Positions 20,401 to 36,660 of a stretch of 64,000 bases of DNA are shown in pieces (position 1 is the stretch's first letter; each line of letters opens with the position of its first letter). The stretch covers positions 248,001 to 312,000 of the forward strand of contig CAJVGD010000011.1 in the NCBI GenBank assembly GCA_910890315.1, written 5' to 3'. The notes under the pieces were generated by a model. The model was not told where the DNA came from. It did not search any database and worked only from the letters and a program-made list of their open reading frames with translations. The stretch comes from Serendipita indica DSM 11827. Its lineage: Eukaryota > Basidiomycota > Agaricomycetes > Sebacinales > Serendipitaceae. Both the position numbers and the translations under genes were made by a program.

Positions 20401-22558
20401 TGGATATACGCCGTTCAATTCTCACCAGACGGATCAAAAATTGTCTCTTGCTCGGGAGATAATACGATTCGCCTTTGGGATGCCGAAAGCGGGCAGGCAT
20501 TAGGAGAGCCGCTCCGAGGTCATACTTCGGAGGTGTTCTGTGTCAACTTTTCGCCAGATGGTCACCGGATCGTTTCAGGTTCGATGGACAAGATGATTCG
20601 ATTATGGGAGGCGGATAATGGTCAGCCGTTGGGCGAGCCACTCCGAGGTCATGAAGATGGCGTCTTCGCTGTCGAGTTTTCGCCAGATGGCTCGAAAATT
20701 GTCTCTGGCTCCTACGATACAACGATTCGACTGTGGGACGCGGACACAGGTCAGCCGTTAGGATATCCACTTCGAGGTCATGACGGTTGGGTCTACTGCG
20801 TTAAATTTTCTCCAGACGGTTCAAGAATTGTCTCTGGCTCATTTGACGAGACAATTCGAATGTGGAACGCTGATACCGGTCAACCGGTGGGAGAGCCACT
20901 GCGAGGTCACAAAAGCCGGGTCTCAGCGGTCGGATTCTCTCCAGACGGCTCGACAGTTGCCTCTGGCTCGTGGGACCAGACAATTCGATTGTGGGATGCA
21001 GACACTGGTCAGTCGCTAGGAGAACCTCTCCGAGGGCACAAAGACACAATCGCTGCCCTCGCATTTTCGCCCGACGGCTCGAAGATCGCCTCTGCTTCTC
21101 ATGATAGGACGCTTCGACTGTGGGAGGCGCATACTGCTCACCCATTGGGCGAACCACTTCAAGGCCATGAAGCTGCGATCAATGCAGTTGGGTTTTCACC
21201 AGACGGCTCCCGAATCGTCTCTGGTTCCACCGACAAGACGATTCGACTATGGAACGCAGGAACCGGTAAGCCATTGGGAGAGCCCCTACAAGGTCATGAA
21301 GTTTCAGTAACGGCTGTCGCATATTCTCCGGATGGCTCGCGAATCGTCTCAGGATCAAAAGAAAAGACGATTCAACTATGGGACGCGGAGAGTGGTCAGC
21401 TTTTGGGAGAGCCACTGAGAGGTCACGAAGATTCAGTGAGCTCAGTCGCGTTCTCGCAAGATGCCTCCCGAGTCATCTCTGGCTCGAACGACAACACCAT
21501 TCGGCTTTGGGAGGTAAAGACTGGTCAACCTCTGGGAGAGCCATTTCGAGGCCATGAAGACTGGGTCTATAGTGTCGGATCTACTCCAGATGGCTCTAAA
21601 ATTATCTCTGGCTCCCGCGATAATACCATTCGGCTGTGGGATAGCGAGACCGGTCGGCCGCTGGGAGAGCCACTTCGCGGTCCTGGAGAAAAGGTATGGG
21701 CCCTCGCGGTCTCACCGGACGGCTCTCGAATTATCTCCGGCTCCCGCATCGTGCCTGCCCACCAATTCTTCTCTGAAACGACGATGCAACTGTGGGAGGC
21801 AGCTACTGGTCTGCCGGTGGGAGAGCCACTAAGAGGGCATACTGCTCCGGTTGTTGCCATCGCGTTCTCACAAGATGGCTCCCGGATTGTATCGGGCTCG
21901 TGGGACCTTACGATACGCCTATGGGATGCTGACACTGGTCAGCCGTTGGGTGGGCCGCTACGAGGTCATGAAGCTGCAGTAATAGTCGTCGGATTCTCGC
22001 CAGACGGCTCGCGAGTCGTCTCTGGCTCTCTTGACGGAACGATTCGGCTGTGGGATGCGAACACTGGGCAGCTGCTGGGAGACCCACTTCGAGGTCACGA
22101 AGACTCCATCGACGCGATTGCATTCTCGGCAGATGGCTTCCGTATTGTCTCTGGCTCAAAGGACAAGACCATTCGAGTATGGGACGCAAACATTGGTAAG
22201 TACAGGGTTGGCCTGTTATTGACTCTGTGATATGAATTGAAAATTATCGTTAGATCCAACCCTGGATGTCACCACCGACCGAGAAAGACAACCTTCAAAC
22301 ACCAGCCCCGGGGACAGTATAGCGGCTACTTCCCCAGGCATCCATATACCTGGATTCAATTATTGCTCACTCTCTCAGGACGGCTGGGTTCAATCTTCCG
22401 GAAACTATCTCTTCTGGGTGCCGCCGGACAATCGGCATGGACTACAATATCCGCGTCCTCTTCTGACCATGCCGATAAACAGTCGGTTTCGTGCGACCAA
22501 AATTGACTATAGTCGTTTTCACTGTGGGCCTTCTTGGACAAGCGTTCGAACAGACGTT
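17405..22558 (+). repeat. Right arm of large inverted duplication
   Basis: Partner of 9569-14688. It contains the promoter region, the whole intact NLR gene up to its RTDV codons, and a 250-bp stretch upstream (17437-17700) that is almost base-for-base identical to the left arm. Confidence 0.9.
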
Positions 22559-22567
22559 AACGAATGA
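17772..22567 (+). CDS. NACHT-WD40 NLR-like (STAND) protein, intact copy
   Basis: Five exons join without a break: 17772-18050, 18100-18556, 18601-20120, 20167-22195 and 22254-22567, giving 1,532 residues. Residues 1-250 form an alpha-helical domain ([15 protein letters not shown], a [12 protein letters not shown] patch) like the N-terminal four-helix domains of fungal STAND proteins; no HET domain is seen. NACHT follows: [11 protein letters not shown], Walker [11 protein letters not shown], Walker [12 protein letters not shown] and the sensor-like IFLTSRPDP. After a helical region ending YWMEVLSF come 14 WD40 repeats and a conserved tail with [16 protein letters not shown]. Family members act as signal-sensing switches in fungal self/non-self recognition; the ligand of this one is unknown. 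An internal ATG at 17832 (MSAKRRD) is an alternative start. Confidence 0.9.
20380..22195 (+). repeat. WD40 repeat array, 14 units, right copy
   Basis: Fourteen units of about 129 bp, nearly all with the GH and WD dipeptides at fixed spacing. Unit 11 is longer than the rest (extra residues after IISGSR, around VPAHQFFSE), and the left copy is also irregular at unit 11. Variable residues concentrate in the stretch right after RGH and before AV.FSPDG, on the propeller face. Confidence 0.92.
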
Positions 22568-23561
22568 TCTGGTGCGGCGGCTATGGTTATGAATACGCTC
22601 CCTTCTGTCCAGAACTAGCTCCCATCTTCCTATAGAATATATAATGCAGAATTAGTAAGGTACTCGTTACATTCTCGCCGACGTGGATAATCAGGAGTGA
22701 TCTTCGCGTTATCTGGTAATTTCCAGCAGGCTACTACCTGTTTTAATTAATTTATTCGTTTCATATCGACTGAATAATTATCGGGATATTGACTAGACCT
22801 GACCATATCTGCAAACTTTCCTTTCATCTTATCTATTTATCTCGACCAACGGCGCCCTTGATTCCACCGGAATGGTTCGGCAACTGTCCTCCGTGCTCTG
22901 GTCCCGACTCGGAATCCAATGATATGTAGAATGTCGCAAACTATACAACGAGGCACGGATACTGTAAATTATTCATCACAGCTCCCAAAGGCGTCAACAG
23001 CCCGCTTGTCGGGCCATTAAGGCATTAGGTTCACCAATAAGAGAACGAGCCTCTACACTGTGAGGAACAACGACAGACAGTCAAGCTCTGGAGACAGATA
23101 CTCTCCAGCGACAAAGGACCAGAGGCCCCTGAATCCGAGGGAAGTAGTGAGAATCTGGTTTGGGGCTGCAGACCGGGATCATACGAAGTTTACTGAGGAT
23201 GAAGGGTCGTTTACCGACGACTCGGATGACGAAGCATACAATTAAGAGCACCACCCTGATCACTCGGACAGCTTGTCATCAGAAATTATGGACACTGCGT
23301 CGGATTGACGATTGAGGCATACCGTCGCTTAGACGAGCAAAATATCATCCTTGGGTCGAGACTTTGAAATTGACTTTCGCTATACTTTATGAGGATAGGT
23401 GCAGGTCGTCGGGATGACGCCGAGTGCGTAACTGATCGCCAAGGGTTTATTCGTTTTTAATTTTCAGATAAACTTGTTTCTTCTTTGAATGGTGTGCTCT
23501 ACTAGCGAAAGAAACACAACTAGTCGTAAAATGGCGAGTTATCTGGCTCGTAAATCAGGAC
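22568..23561. other. Gene-poor region with decayed fragment copy B (23090-23345)
   Basis: About 1 kb, AT-rich between 22600 and 22850. The stretch 23090-23345 is the second copy of the fragment at 16900-17200, with an acidic frame reading EDEGSFTDDSDDEAYN. The rest shows no gene. The 3' end of profilin lies just beyond. Confidence 0.55.
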
Positions 23562-24254
23562 CTAGTAGTTCATCTTCCTGAGGTAGTCTGCCAATCCTTC
23601 TACGGCAGCGGCGCATTGCTTCTGGTCTATAGAGGAGTCGCAAATGGCTAAGATGATTGTCCTGGCCGACTTTACGATTATACATCCCTCTCCCTACCGC
23701 CGGCTCGTGAGTTGTGTATTCAGTTGGAAGGTCAGAAGGACTACGTACCGACTTGCTTCCGTAAAGGTGATGACCTCCTTCAAATCTGGTCATAATGTAC
23801 TTGGTCCCTTTGAAGCGGAAACCATTGGATTGCAACTGTCCTCGCGCCTGTTCGTAGTTTGGATTTTGGAGAATATCGATGATAGCCAACACATCTGGAT
23901 CATCACGTGTGGGCACCTGAAGACACTCCGGTTAGATGGTAATAGATTATATGAGGACATAAAGCCGAGCTTTATGAACACAAGTTTGGAAGGGATGGGA
24001 CTGCTACTGACCCCTAGATCCGCCGACTGAGTCCAAACCGCCCCTTTTTGATTTTCTTCTGCAAGTATACCGATGATGGCCGCTTTGGTGGCCGCTTTGG
24101 ACCCGACGAGATTATCAATGTAGGCTGAGCGGCGGGCGACGGGAATCGGGGCGGCAAAAATAGGAGAAAACCAGAAAGACAAGCATCAGCAGATCGATCA
24201 ATATTGGAGATAGTAGCGAACAGAGACGGGCGTACGTTTCCAGGGGTCCGCCAT
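23562..24254 (-). CDS. Profilin
   Basis: Actin-monomer-binding protein of the cytoplasm that feeds actin to formins. Four exons, 24254-24236, 24124-24012, 23916-23749 and 23693-23562, total 143 residues with no frame defect. It starts MADPWKPYIDNLVGS, the profilin N-terminal pattern (W..Y.D.L...) that helps form the poly-proline site. The middle reads FKGTKYIMTRFEGGHHLYG and the end CAAAVEGLADYLRKMNY, matching the profilin C-terminal helix. The length is slightly above the usual 125-140, through a DDPDVLAIIDILQN insertion-like segment after the second exon. Confidence 0.9.
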
Positions 24255-24588
24255 CGTCTTGTGCGTCTGAGCTTTGGCCGAGTTCAAGTTGGAGTTTCCT
24301 AAAAAGGCGCTGGCCTGTGGCTCTCGCCCGCTGGCGTCCTGGGACAACTCCAAGTTGCTGAAATGAGATTTAAAGGTTTAGAGGTCCTATAGTTTCCAGA
24401 TGAGACGTCTGGATTAGCCAGATCCGTTAAAGCAAGTCTACCTGCTGGCTGCCAGATGCACTCTCCTATCAAATATCCTGTTAAATTGAATGAACCGACA
24501 CGAAATACGCAGTATATGACTGTATTCCCGCCACCACTTACCAGCCTGTTGTTTGGCCAAACAATCCATCCCAACCAAAACCTCGACC
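24255..24588. promoter_or_regulatory. Bidirectional promoter, profilin / ribosomal uS11
   Basis: A 334-bp interval between two strongly expressed, divergently transcribed genes. It must contain both start regions. No element is assigned with confidence. Confidence 0.45.
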
Positions 24589-25224
24589 ATGGTACGAATA
24601 CCCTGATAGCATCGCGCGAGACAGCTGATGAAGAGGTTTTATAGCCACCAAAGAAAGGAAAGGTTGTCAGGGAAGAAGCTACTGTCTCGCTCGGTCCTCA
24701 AGTCGCAGAGGGCGAGCTCGTCTTTGGCGTCGCGCACATCTACGCGTCTTTCAACGACACTTTTGTACATGTTACCGATCTTTCGGGCAAGGAAACCATC
24801 TCGCGTGTCACCGGTCAGTCCTTGCTCTTTTTCCCACTTTCTTGACCAAAACCATCCAGAGTGGCTGACTGACCGTTCGTTCTAGGTGGCATGAAAGTCA
24901 AGGCTGATCGTGACGAATCGTCTCCATACGCCGCTATGTTGGCCGCTCAGGATGTTGCTGCTCGCTGCAAGGAAGTCGGCATTACCGCTCTTCATATCAA
25001 GCTCCGTGCTACTGGAGGAACCGGAACAAAGACACCTGGTCCAGGTGGACAGTCGGCTCTCAGGGCTCTCGCTCGTGCTGGCATGAAGATTGGTCGTATC
25101 GAGGACGTGACACCTGTCCCGACTGACTGCACTCGCCGCAAGGTTGGTCTCGGTTCTCATATCCATCTTATTTCCCATATTGAATCATTCTATCTAGGGT
25201 GGTCGTCGTGGTCGTCGTCTCTAG
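24589..25224 (+). CDS. RPS14: 40S ribosomal protein uS11 (S14)
   Basis: Small-subunit ribosomal protein that sits on the platform near 18S rRNA. Exons are 24589-24591, 24645-24813, 24886-25142 and 25198-25224, total 151 residues. The first coding exon is only the ATG; the intron starts straight after it. The protein reads [12 protein letters not shown], then [59 protein letters not shown] and ends in the basic tail GGRRGRRL, all diagnostic of the family. There is no frame defect. Confidence 0.96.
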
Positions 25225-25500
25225 ATTCAAAAACTCGCATTTTCCGTGGTGCATGCTTGTGTATGTGCTCTTGTCTGTGCGCGTGGTTTCAATTGTCGCC
25301 GCACGACACGCAGCAAGTCATCCTCGATGTCTTGTCCCGTGGTCGTGCCCATTCTGACCTCTGTTGTTTACAGTGTCCAATGGTATGTTGCCTTGGACGT
25401 TTCATACTATTAGGCGCCATGTATACATAAGAGAAGATCCAATTGCTCCCAAACTGCGTGTGGTCTCGAGTCTATTCTAGTATCGTGCTCCCTGGTCGGC

Positions 25501-31116
<5,616 letters not shown>

Positions 31117-31499
31117 TTGAGGGGAAATAGGGGGAGATGGGAGGGATCAAGGGCCACTTTATAAGCTCTGAGAGGATGCGAAAGACGCGGGGAGAGTGTA
31201 TAGCGGAAGCTGACCAACTGATGCCGAGCACATGCGCTTCAGGGCCATCGAGTAGATGGACACATCACAATAAGTCAGTCCAAGTCATTGAAACTGTGTA
31301 GACATACGTGTAGCTCGGCAGAAGCCCGAGTTATTTATGACTTAATTCACACCTGGACCCGACTCCGACACGACTCCGACTGGTATTTACCAAATTTGCA
31401 CTACAACTATACATACCAACGCAAGCAGCTAACCGATCGGGCAATGCTTGCACATCATACATTCTAGGCGCTGGTCAGCCCTTGATCCTGTCCACGATA
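31117..31499. promoter_or_regulatory. Divergent promoter region, ABC transporter / F-box gene
   Basis: The interval lies between two genes starting in opposite directions. I see no open frame of interest and no clear drug-response element. Confidence 0.4.
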
Positions 31500-33247
31500 A
31501 TGATCCAACAAACACTCATGGATGTCCTTCCAAACGAAATGATGATAGAATCCCTTTGGTTCTGTGCTGCCATAGACATTCTCCATGTCCGCCTCGTCAG
31601 TTTCATCTCCGCTCGAGCTTTCCAAGCAAATTGATCAATCTTCCAGCTCAACAAGTTTCACAGGGAACTTGTCGACAAATCTCCAGAGCTTCAGCTCATC
31701 ATCCAACTCGCCAAAGATGGCATGGCGCCGGCACATCGCGCAAGCTCCGCGTCGATCCACTCCATGCTCACCAACTGTACCATGACCCGCCGGAGATGGA
31801 ACGCACTTGCACCTTTGGACCCGGTGTTATCCCCACCAACGGCTCAAGACTTTAACATCTACGAGTTTGGCGGCAGTATTCTGGCGTATTGTACTACTTA
31901 TCCCGGCGAATCTGATTGCGTGAAATTCATCTCACTGGATCATCCAAAGAAGACGGTAGTTGAGCCCGTTATACTTTCGTTCAAGTGCTTCGAACTCTCC
32001 TGCGATCCTGGCCAGCACTTGCTCGTCGTTGTCGAGGACGCTGCGACGTGAGTATAATTCGAATATGCTTCTTTCAAACTGATCACATAGCGCAGAGACT
32101 ATCCAGTACACTTGATGAGCATGCAGACTGGCGAGTACCACCATCGTGCCGCCACTCGGATCTTCCACAATCTGAATGTCGCAGGGTATACATCACCTGA
32201 CATTGCGACATGCATATCTGGAGATATCATATCTTTTGTTTACTCGCTTACCGAGGCTAGAGCCGAAATAGGTGTCTCTGTCGTCAACTGGGCCACTGGG
32301 GCAATTCTCGTGCGTTCTTTCCTGGCCCTCATTCATTGCTAATATGTCAGGAAACAGTTGAGTTGCACATTCATCGGCGCACTCCATACGACATTGCTCT
32401 CGTCGCGCTTCCTCATAGTCGCCTTTTGCACCACTACCGTCGCACCCGACGACGCACACCTCAAACTTTTCGACCTCGAAACACCAAGTCCACGAGATAC
32501 ATCTCTCGTCCTTCGTCTCCCAGCCTTTACGCAACATTCGACCCGTCGCTACTCTGCATCCTACTTTCTCCACGGCTCGAACAACGCCATATTATCCCAA
32601 CGCACTGATGGAACGATGAGAACGGGTGAACGTGACATTGTAACGCTCTTTATTAAGGCCACCACCGTCGACTCGGATGCCGTCGTTCGCAAAATGCTCG
32701 TGTTCATCTCACGCGCTCGTTTACTCTCATTGGCATTCGAGTGGTCCCAAATGCCACATCATAGCCGCCCAAAGAGACACGTTCTGGCCTATGAGACGTG
32801 GACAGGCCACGGCAAACATACACGGTGGATTGACATTCGGGGTACGGCTCATGAGCCACAAGAGCATCTATGGATCCAAGTGCGTTTGCTTGGCTAATCC
32901 AGCCGATATGGGTGCGATATTACCGTTGGGTCAAGAAGGAATTCGACAGATTTATGCGTGCTCGAGTTTAATGTAGGCCGCGACTTACTCCATCGAATCC
33001 GGCAGAAAAGTCGTTTCTGGTGCGCTCGACGGACAAAGATGGATGGATCACACGCGAGCTGGATCAAGATGTACGTGGGGGGCTACCATTTCGGGTGCGT
33101 TGGACGCAGATGGATAATGCAGCTCAATGGCAAGACCTGTTCGTGGATCAGGAGTATCTGATGGCGAGATTGGTGGGCCCTTTCCTTTTTGTTTCGCATC
33201 TGTGCTGACAAGCTTAGGATGAGGGCTTTGCAATTTATAGGGTGTAA
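31500..33247 (+). CDS. F-box-like protein
   Basis: Starts MIQQTLMDVLPNEMMIESLW at 31500, an F-box-like motif that continues across a short intron into KFHRELVDKSPELQLIIQLA, typical of a mushroom F-box family whose members begin with a short F-box followed by beta-rich repeats. Later exons read FNIYEFGGSILAYCTTYPGE, MSMQTGEYHHRAATRIFHN and LSCTFIGALHTTLLSSRFL, with a final exon DEGFAIYRV ending at 33247. Exon joins after about 32890 are not clear; a stretch there either has an extra intron or a frame break. The role is presumably as an SCF adaptor; no target can be read from sequence. Confidence 0.6.
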
Positions 33248-33309
33248 GGTACAGTCATTGTAAACCAGCTGCTTCATATATTCATAATACACGACTATTA
33301 CTTTCGTGT

Positions 33310-33966
33310 CTATGCTCCTCGTCCACTGTCCAGGAACTTCTTGATGTCCAGCCCATAATATTCGCCTTCCTTGCTCTCCATCTTCTCGAACCCGATTGCC
33401 TTGTAAAACTGACGACCGTTGTCGTTCCTACTATCGATACCCACCCACAACCCCTTTTCACCGTCTGCCTGGACCTGCAGCGCCGCCTGTCGAATCATCT
33501 TGGTGCCCCACCCCTTTCCCTGGTGTGGTGGGAGGATATTGATATGAAGAAAAGCCGGGTAAACATCGAGAACTTCTTGACCCGTCAAAGCTGGGTTAGC
33601 AATGAAATCCAGATAATACAGCTCTGCGCCCGTGTAGGCGTCGCGGTCTGCATCTTCGGGCTTAGGGTAGCGTGGGCGAAGGGGTGGCCACCAATTCTTC
33701 TCTGCATCCGCTTCGAATGCACGGCAGTTGGATGAGCCGACGACGTAGCCGACGACATCCTTTTCCACGCCGGCATCGTCGGTCTCGACGAGGACGTAGC
33801 GCCATGCGCTGTCGAGATGGAGGTATGGGACGGCGTAGACGAGACCTGGCATTTCTGGTTTTTTGAAGAGATGTTCGGCAGACTTGCCAGCGTCGCCTGT
33901 CAACAAACAGATGCGCGACACGGCTCCTTCGTCTGCGAGTGTGGCCTTGCGGAGGTGGAGTGGCAT
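33310..33966 (-). CDS. GNAT-family acetyltransferase
   Basis: Single-exon, about 218 residues from the internal ATG at 33966 (MPLHLRKATLADEGAVSRIC); an upstream in-frame ATG at 34029 would add 21 residues without family likeness, so I prefer 33966. The acetyl-CoA-binding motif A is LHINILPPHQGKGWGTKMIR and motif B is VGIDSRNDNGRQFYKAIGF, both classical for GNAT enzymes. The long insertion around ADAEKNWWPPLRPRYPKPED is seen in fungal relatives of the small-molecule acetyltransferases. The substrate is not predictable. It is the convergent neighbour of the F-box gene, 63 bp away. Confidence 0.85.
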   Translation of the reverse strand: MPLHLRKATLADEGAVSRICLLTGDAGKSAEHLFKKPEMPGLVYAVPYLHLDSAWRYVLVETDDAGVEKDVVGYVVGSSNCRAFEADAEKNWWPPLRPRYPKPEDADRDAYTGAELYYLDFIANPALTGQEVLDVYPAFLHINILPPHQGKGWGTKMIRQAALQVQADGEKGLWVGIDSRNDNGRQFYKAIGFEKMESKEGEYYGLDIKKFLDSGRGA

Positions 33967-34358
33967 TGTCGATGGGACGTTGCTAATCCTGAGAGGACAA
34001 AGAGGAGTTAAAGTAGGTGAACTGGACACGACCTGTCTATAAGTACCTTGTGTGCGAGGTAGTCGAACCGGTGGAGAGTTGTTGGCGGGAGTCTGTCACT
34101 CCACCATCGCTTGGAGTGGGTAGAGGGTTTTTATAAGCGTGAACAGCCTTGACGCACATGCTCAGAGGCGGCTCATTTAGCTCCAGCTTCGTCCGGGAAT
34201 CGCTCGCAGCCAGCTGTATAAGCAGCCATCGCGCCCGTAGAGATGACTTACGAAATGCTTCCAATCGACACGACGAAACCTCGGATAATCTTTATCTTTT
34301 TGATGGTGCGGTGGGTGCGGCGAACTTGGATCGTTTAGACTTGACCATCACTGCGGTC

Positions 34359-34697
34359 ATGAAAGCCGTCAAGGGCGTCTTGATCACTTGGTGAGCTGAG
34401 ATGACAAATGGGCTGCTACGTCGTTCTAATCAGTTTTTCCGCGCGCGGGGTTTGGACCGAACCAATCACAGCGATGCAGCCGTCAAGCAAATTCTGTTGC
34501 AAATGAACGAGAGGCGGAGGGACGAGGATAGATTTGTCATCGAGGACCTTGACCAAACTCATTTGCTGATCAAAGCGGACGGGAGGAGAACATGAGGGCC
34601 GAGCTGGAGTCCGAGGTGAGTGGGGAACCCAGGGGCGTAGTGGGCAATCTGACCACAGTATCAGCTCGAAAAGAACACGTATAGCTTGGAGCCATAG
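34359..34697 (+). CDS. TFB5: TFIIH core subunit Tfb5 (TTDA/GTF2H5-like)
   Basis: Smallest subunit of transcription and repair factor TFIIH; it stabilises the p52 (Tfb2) subunit. Exon 1 (34359-34390) encodes MKAVKGVLITC, joined to exon 2 (34472-34615) with DAAVKQILLQMNE, then DRFVIEDLDQTHLLIKAD. This matches the family pattern M..V.KGVLI.CD...KQ...L.......F.I.DLD.TH. The expected C-terminus (EENMRAELESE and LEKNTYSLEP) is present but one base out of frame after KAD (about 34579-34584, in a G run). As given, the frame would stop early at GRRT. The last exon ends at 34697. Confidence 0.85.
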
Positions 34698-34943
34698 TGT
34701 CGAGGAATCGGAGAGCAGACCGTATCAATTTTGGTCGGCCACAGTTGCAACCCCCGCATTACCAAGGCCCAAACTGCGAGGAAATTCCGAGCATCACATC
34801 GAGTGCCATCTTTTGCATACCATTCGAGATGCGAACGCAGGTTTCCTGATGCCTGTACAAGTACAATAATGATATTTTATCAAGTCACGGGTTGCGCCAT
34901 CATATTGATACTTCTAAGAGGTACAGGATTGCGTGATTGAGGA

Positions 34944-35354
34944 CTACGAAGGTGGTTTCGTGAGCAGGTCGGTAACCTTTTGCTCGACTTGTTCTGCAGA
35001 GAGACCTTCAAGCTCGACGTGACGCTCTACTCCTCGTTCTGTAAGATGCAAAAGAATGTCGTTAGCTTCATAGACAGAGAACACCAACCACATACCAAAG
35101 CGGGCAAAGGCACGAGCTGGCGTTCCTTGGGCTTCTCGAATGAGCACAGGAGATCAGGATTATTCTTCTTGATGAGTGGATATGCGGAAAGAACAAAGTG
35201 CCTGCTCAACCAGTCTCGTTTTAGCGCATTTGCTCTGTCGAAACAAAGCCACAAGTACAAATACGGACCTTGTACCAGCAGAAGCTGTTCCAGTTTGACA
35301 AAAGAGTAGACGGATTTCTCTCAGTGCTGGCGAGAGGACAGCGTTCAACGACAT
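34944..35354 (-). CDS. NDUFA2: Complex I subunit NDUFA2 (B8), thioredoxin-like
   Basis: Accessory subunit of mitochondrial complex I with a thioredoxin fold. From ATG at 35354 the first exon reads MSLNAVLSPALREIRLLFCQ then TGTASAGTR. After an intron come HFVLSAYPLIKKNNPD and, after a second one, RGVERHVELEGLSAEQVEQK; between them is VLIREAQGTPARAFARF. The order matches human NDUFA2 (LREIR...CQ.S..S.G.R.F....Y..LKK.NP..PILIRE). An upstream ATG at 35420 would add 22 residues. The step from NNPDL to VLIRE is one base short (about 35148-35153, a CC where CCC is expected), so the frame is broken in this sequence. Confidence 0.87.
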
Positions 35355-35529
35355 GGCGAGGTCCAAGGTTACTTTACTCGTCGGCGGAAGTCTACGACCG
35401 CTCGAAGGTAGACTAGACATATATCAAAAAGTTGATAATCATTGCAATCTAAACGAAGCTGGTCATGGTAACCTTATCGTCTTCACTTGAACCCGTTCAC
35501 ATTACTTTCGACCTTTTGGGCTCCACAAC

Positions 35530-36660
35530 ATGTCGTCCATTGTCGCCCACAGACTGCTCATGCGCAGTGCCTTGCACGCAAAACCTTTCGGAATCTCATC
35601 TAGGCGCGTATTTAGCCGATCCGCGATGCACAACCTTGCCGTCGTAAACGCACGCGGGTTCGCCATCTCTGCGCGTCTTGCGTCACCCGCAGCGAAGCCA
35701 AAGTCCAAAACAACAGCTGCAAAGCCTAAGACGGTGAAAAAGAGTGAGTAGTCATGGGACTTTTCAAGCGCGAGACGATTGGGGATTGATGGTTCGGTGG
35801 TTACACCTCGTAGGTACGACGACAAAGGCGAAGAAGACGACGAGGAAGAAGGCTGCTCCCAAGCGCAAGACTGCTACAACTGCTGCAAAGAAGAAGGCGG
35901 CACCAAAGAAGAAAAAGGCGGCTCCCAAGAAGGAGGAGAAAGCTCCAACGCCACGTACCGATCGTGAGTGAATAACAGACGTGCATAGAATTGGACAAAC
36001 TGACATGATGTCACGTGTAGCTTCACTTCGTCCCCCTCCGCGCCGTGTCTCTGCCTTGACCATGTTCGTCAAGCGCATGTATCCGACTCTCCAGCCCAAG
36101 CCTGAGAGCGCTACAGCGGGGTTGATTCAACTTACTTCAATGTGGAGTGGAATGACAGATGCGGAGAAGAAGGTGTGCTCTGTCCACTGCCGACGAGGTT
36201 TTTTAGCACTAAGCCGTCGATAGCCTTTCGAGGAGGAAGCCGCTACGGAGCGAGTCAAGCGTGCCCAAATTTACGAAAAGTGGCGTGCGGATCTTACACA
36301 GGGAGAGGTCAGAACCATCAACGAGTATCTCACAAAGAAGGGTGCCCATAAAAAGCTTGGAGCTGTGACCGACCGTAAGTACACAAACAGTTTATAAAGC
36401 CGTCGTGCATAACATGCTGGTTTAGCTACGAAGAAGAGGGCCCCTACCGGATTCGTCAAGTTTTACGCCGAGTCAATGAAGAATGGGACGATCGATATGT
36501 CAAAGGCACCCGCAGGCCAGAGACCGGTTACGTATGCGGCAATAGAAGCTGCAAAGCTCTGGAAGAGCATGACCGAGGCCCAAAAGGCGGTATGTTCACA
36601 CCTTCTATTCAAACTTGAAGCCTTTTGTCTCACGACTCGTTGCAGGTTTACAAGGCTTAA
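35530..36660 (+). CDS. Mitochondrial two-box HMG protein (Abf2/TFAM-like)
   Basis: Probable mitochondrial DNA-packaging protein. The N-terminus MSSIVAHRLLMRSALHAKPF and the following SSRRVFSRSAMHN are rich in Arg/Ser with no acids, a mitochondrial presequence. A Lys/Ala-rich linker (AAPKRKTATTAAKKKAAP) follows. Box 1 begins VSALTMFVKRMYPTLQPKPE and continues through ERVKRAQIYEKWRADL; box 2 is APTGFVKFYAESMKNGTI to AIEAAKLWKSMTEAQKA. Five or more short introns with GT..AG ends separate these, and the last exon (VYKA) stops at 36660. Two degenerate HMG boxes after a presequence is the Abf2/TFAM plan. Confidence 0.78.

Noticed and set aside
20380-22195. The regular 129-bp units as a CRISPR-like or satellite array
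   Set aside because: The units encode WD40 blades in one long open frame with conserved GH and WD positions; they are protein repeats.
9569-22558. The large inverted repeat as the terminal repeats of a DNA transposon
   Set aside because: The arms carry complete host-type NLR genes with promoters and introns, there is no transposase in the spacer and no target-site duplication was seen. A gene duplication with inversion explains it better.
35764-36099. Minus-strand frame with hydrophobic Phe/Leu runs opposite the HMG-box gene
   Set aside because: It is the complement of the Lys/Ala-rich linker (AAG codons read as CTT) and has no family signature.
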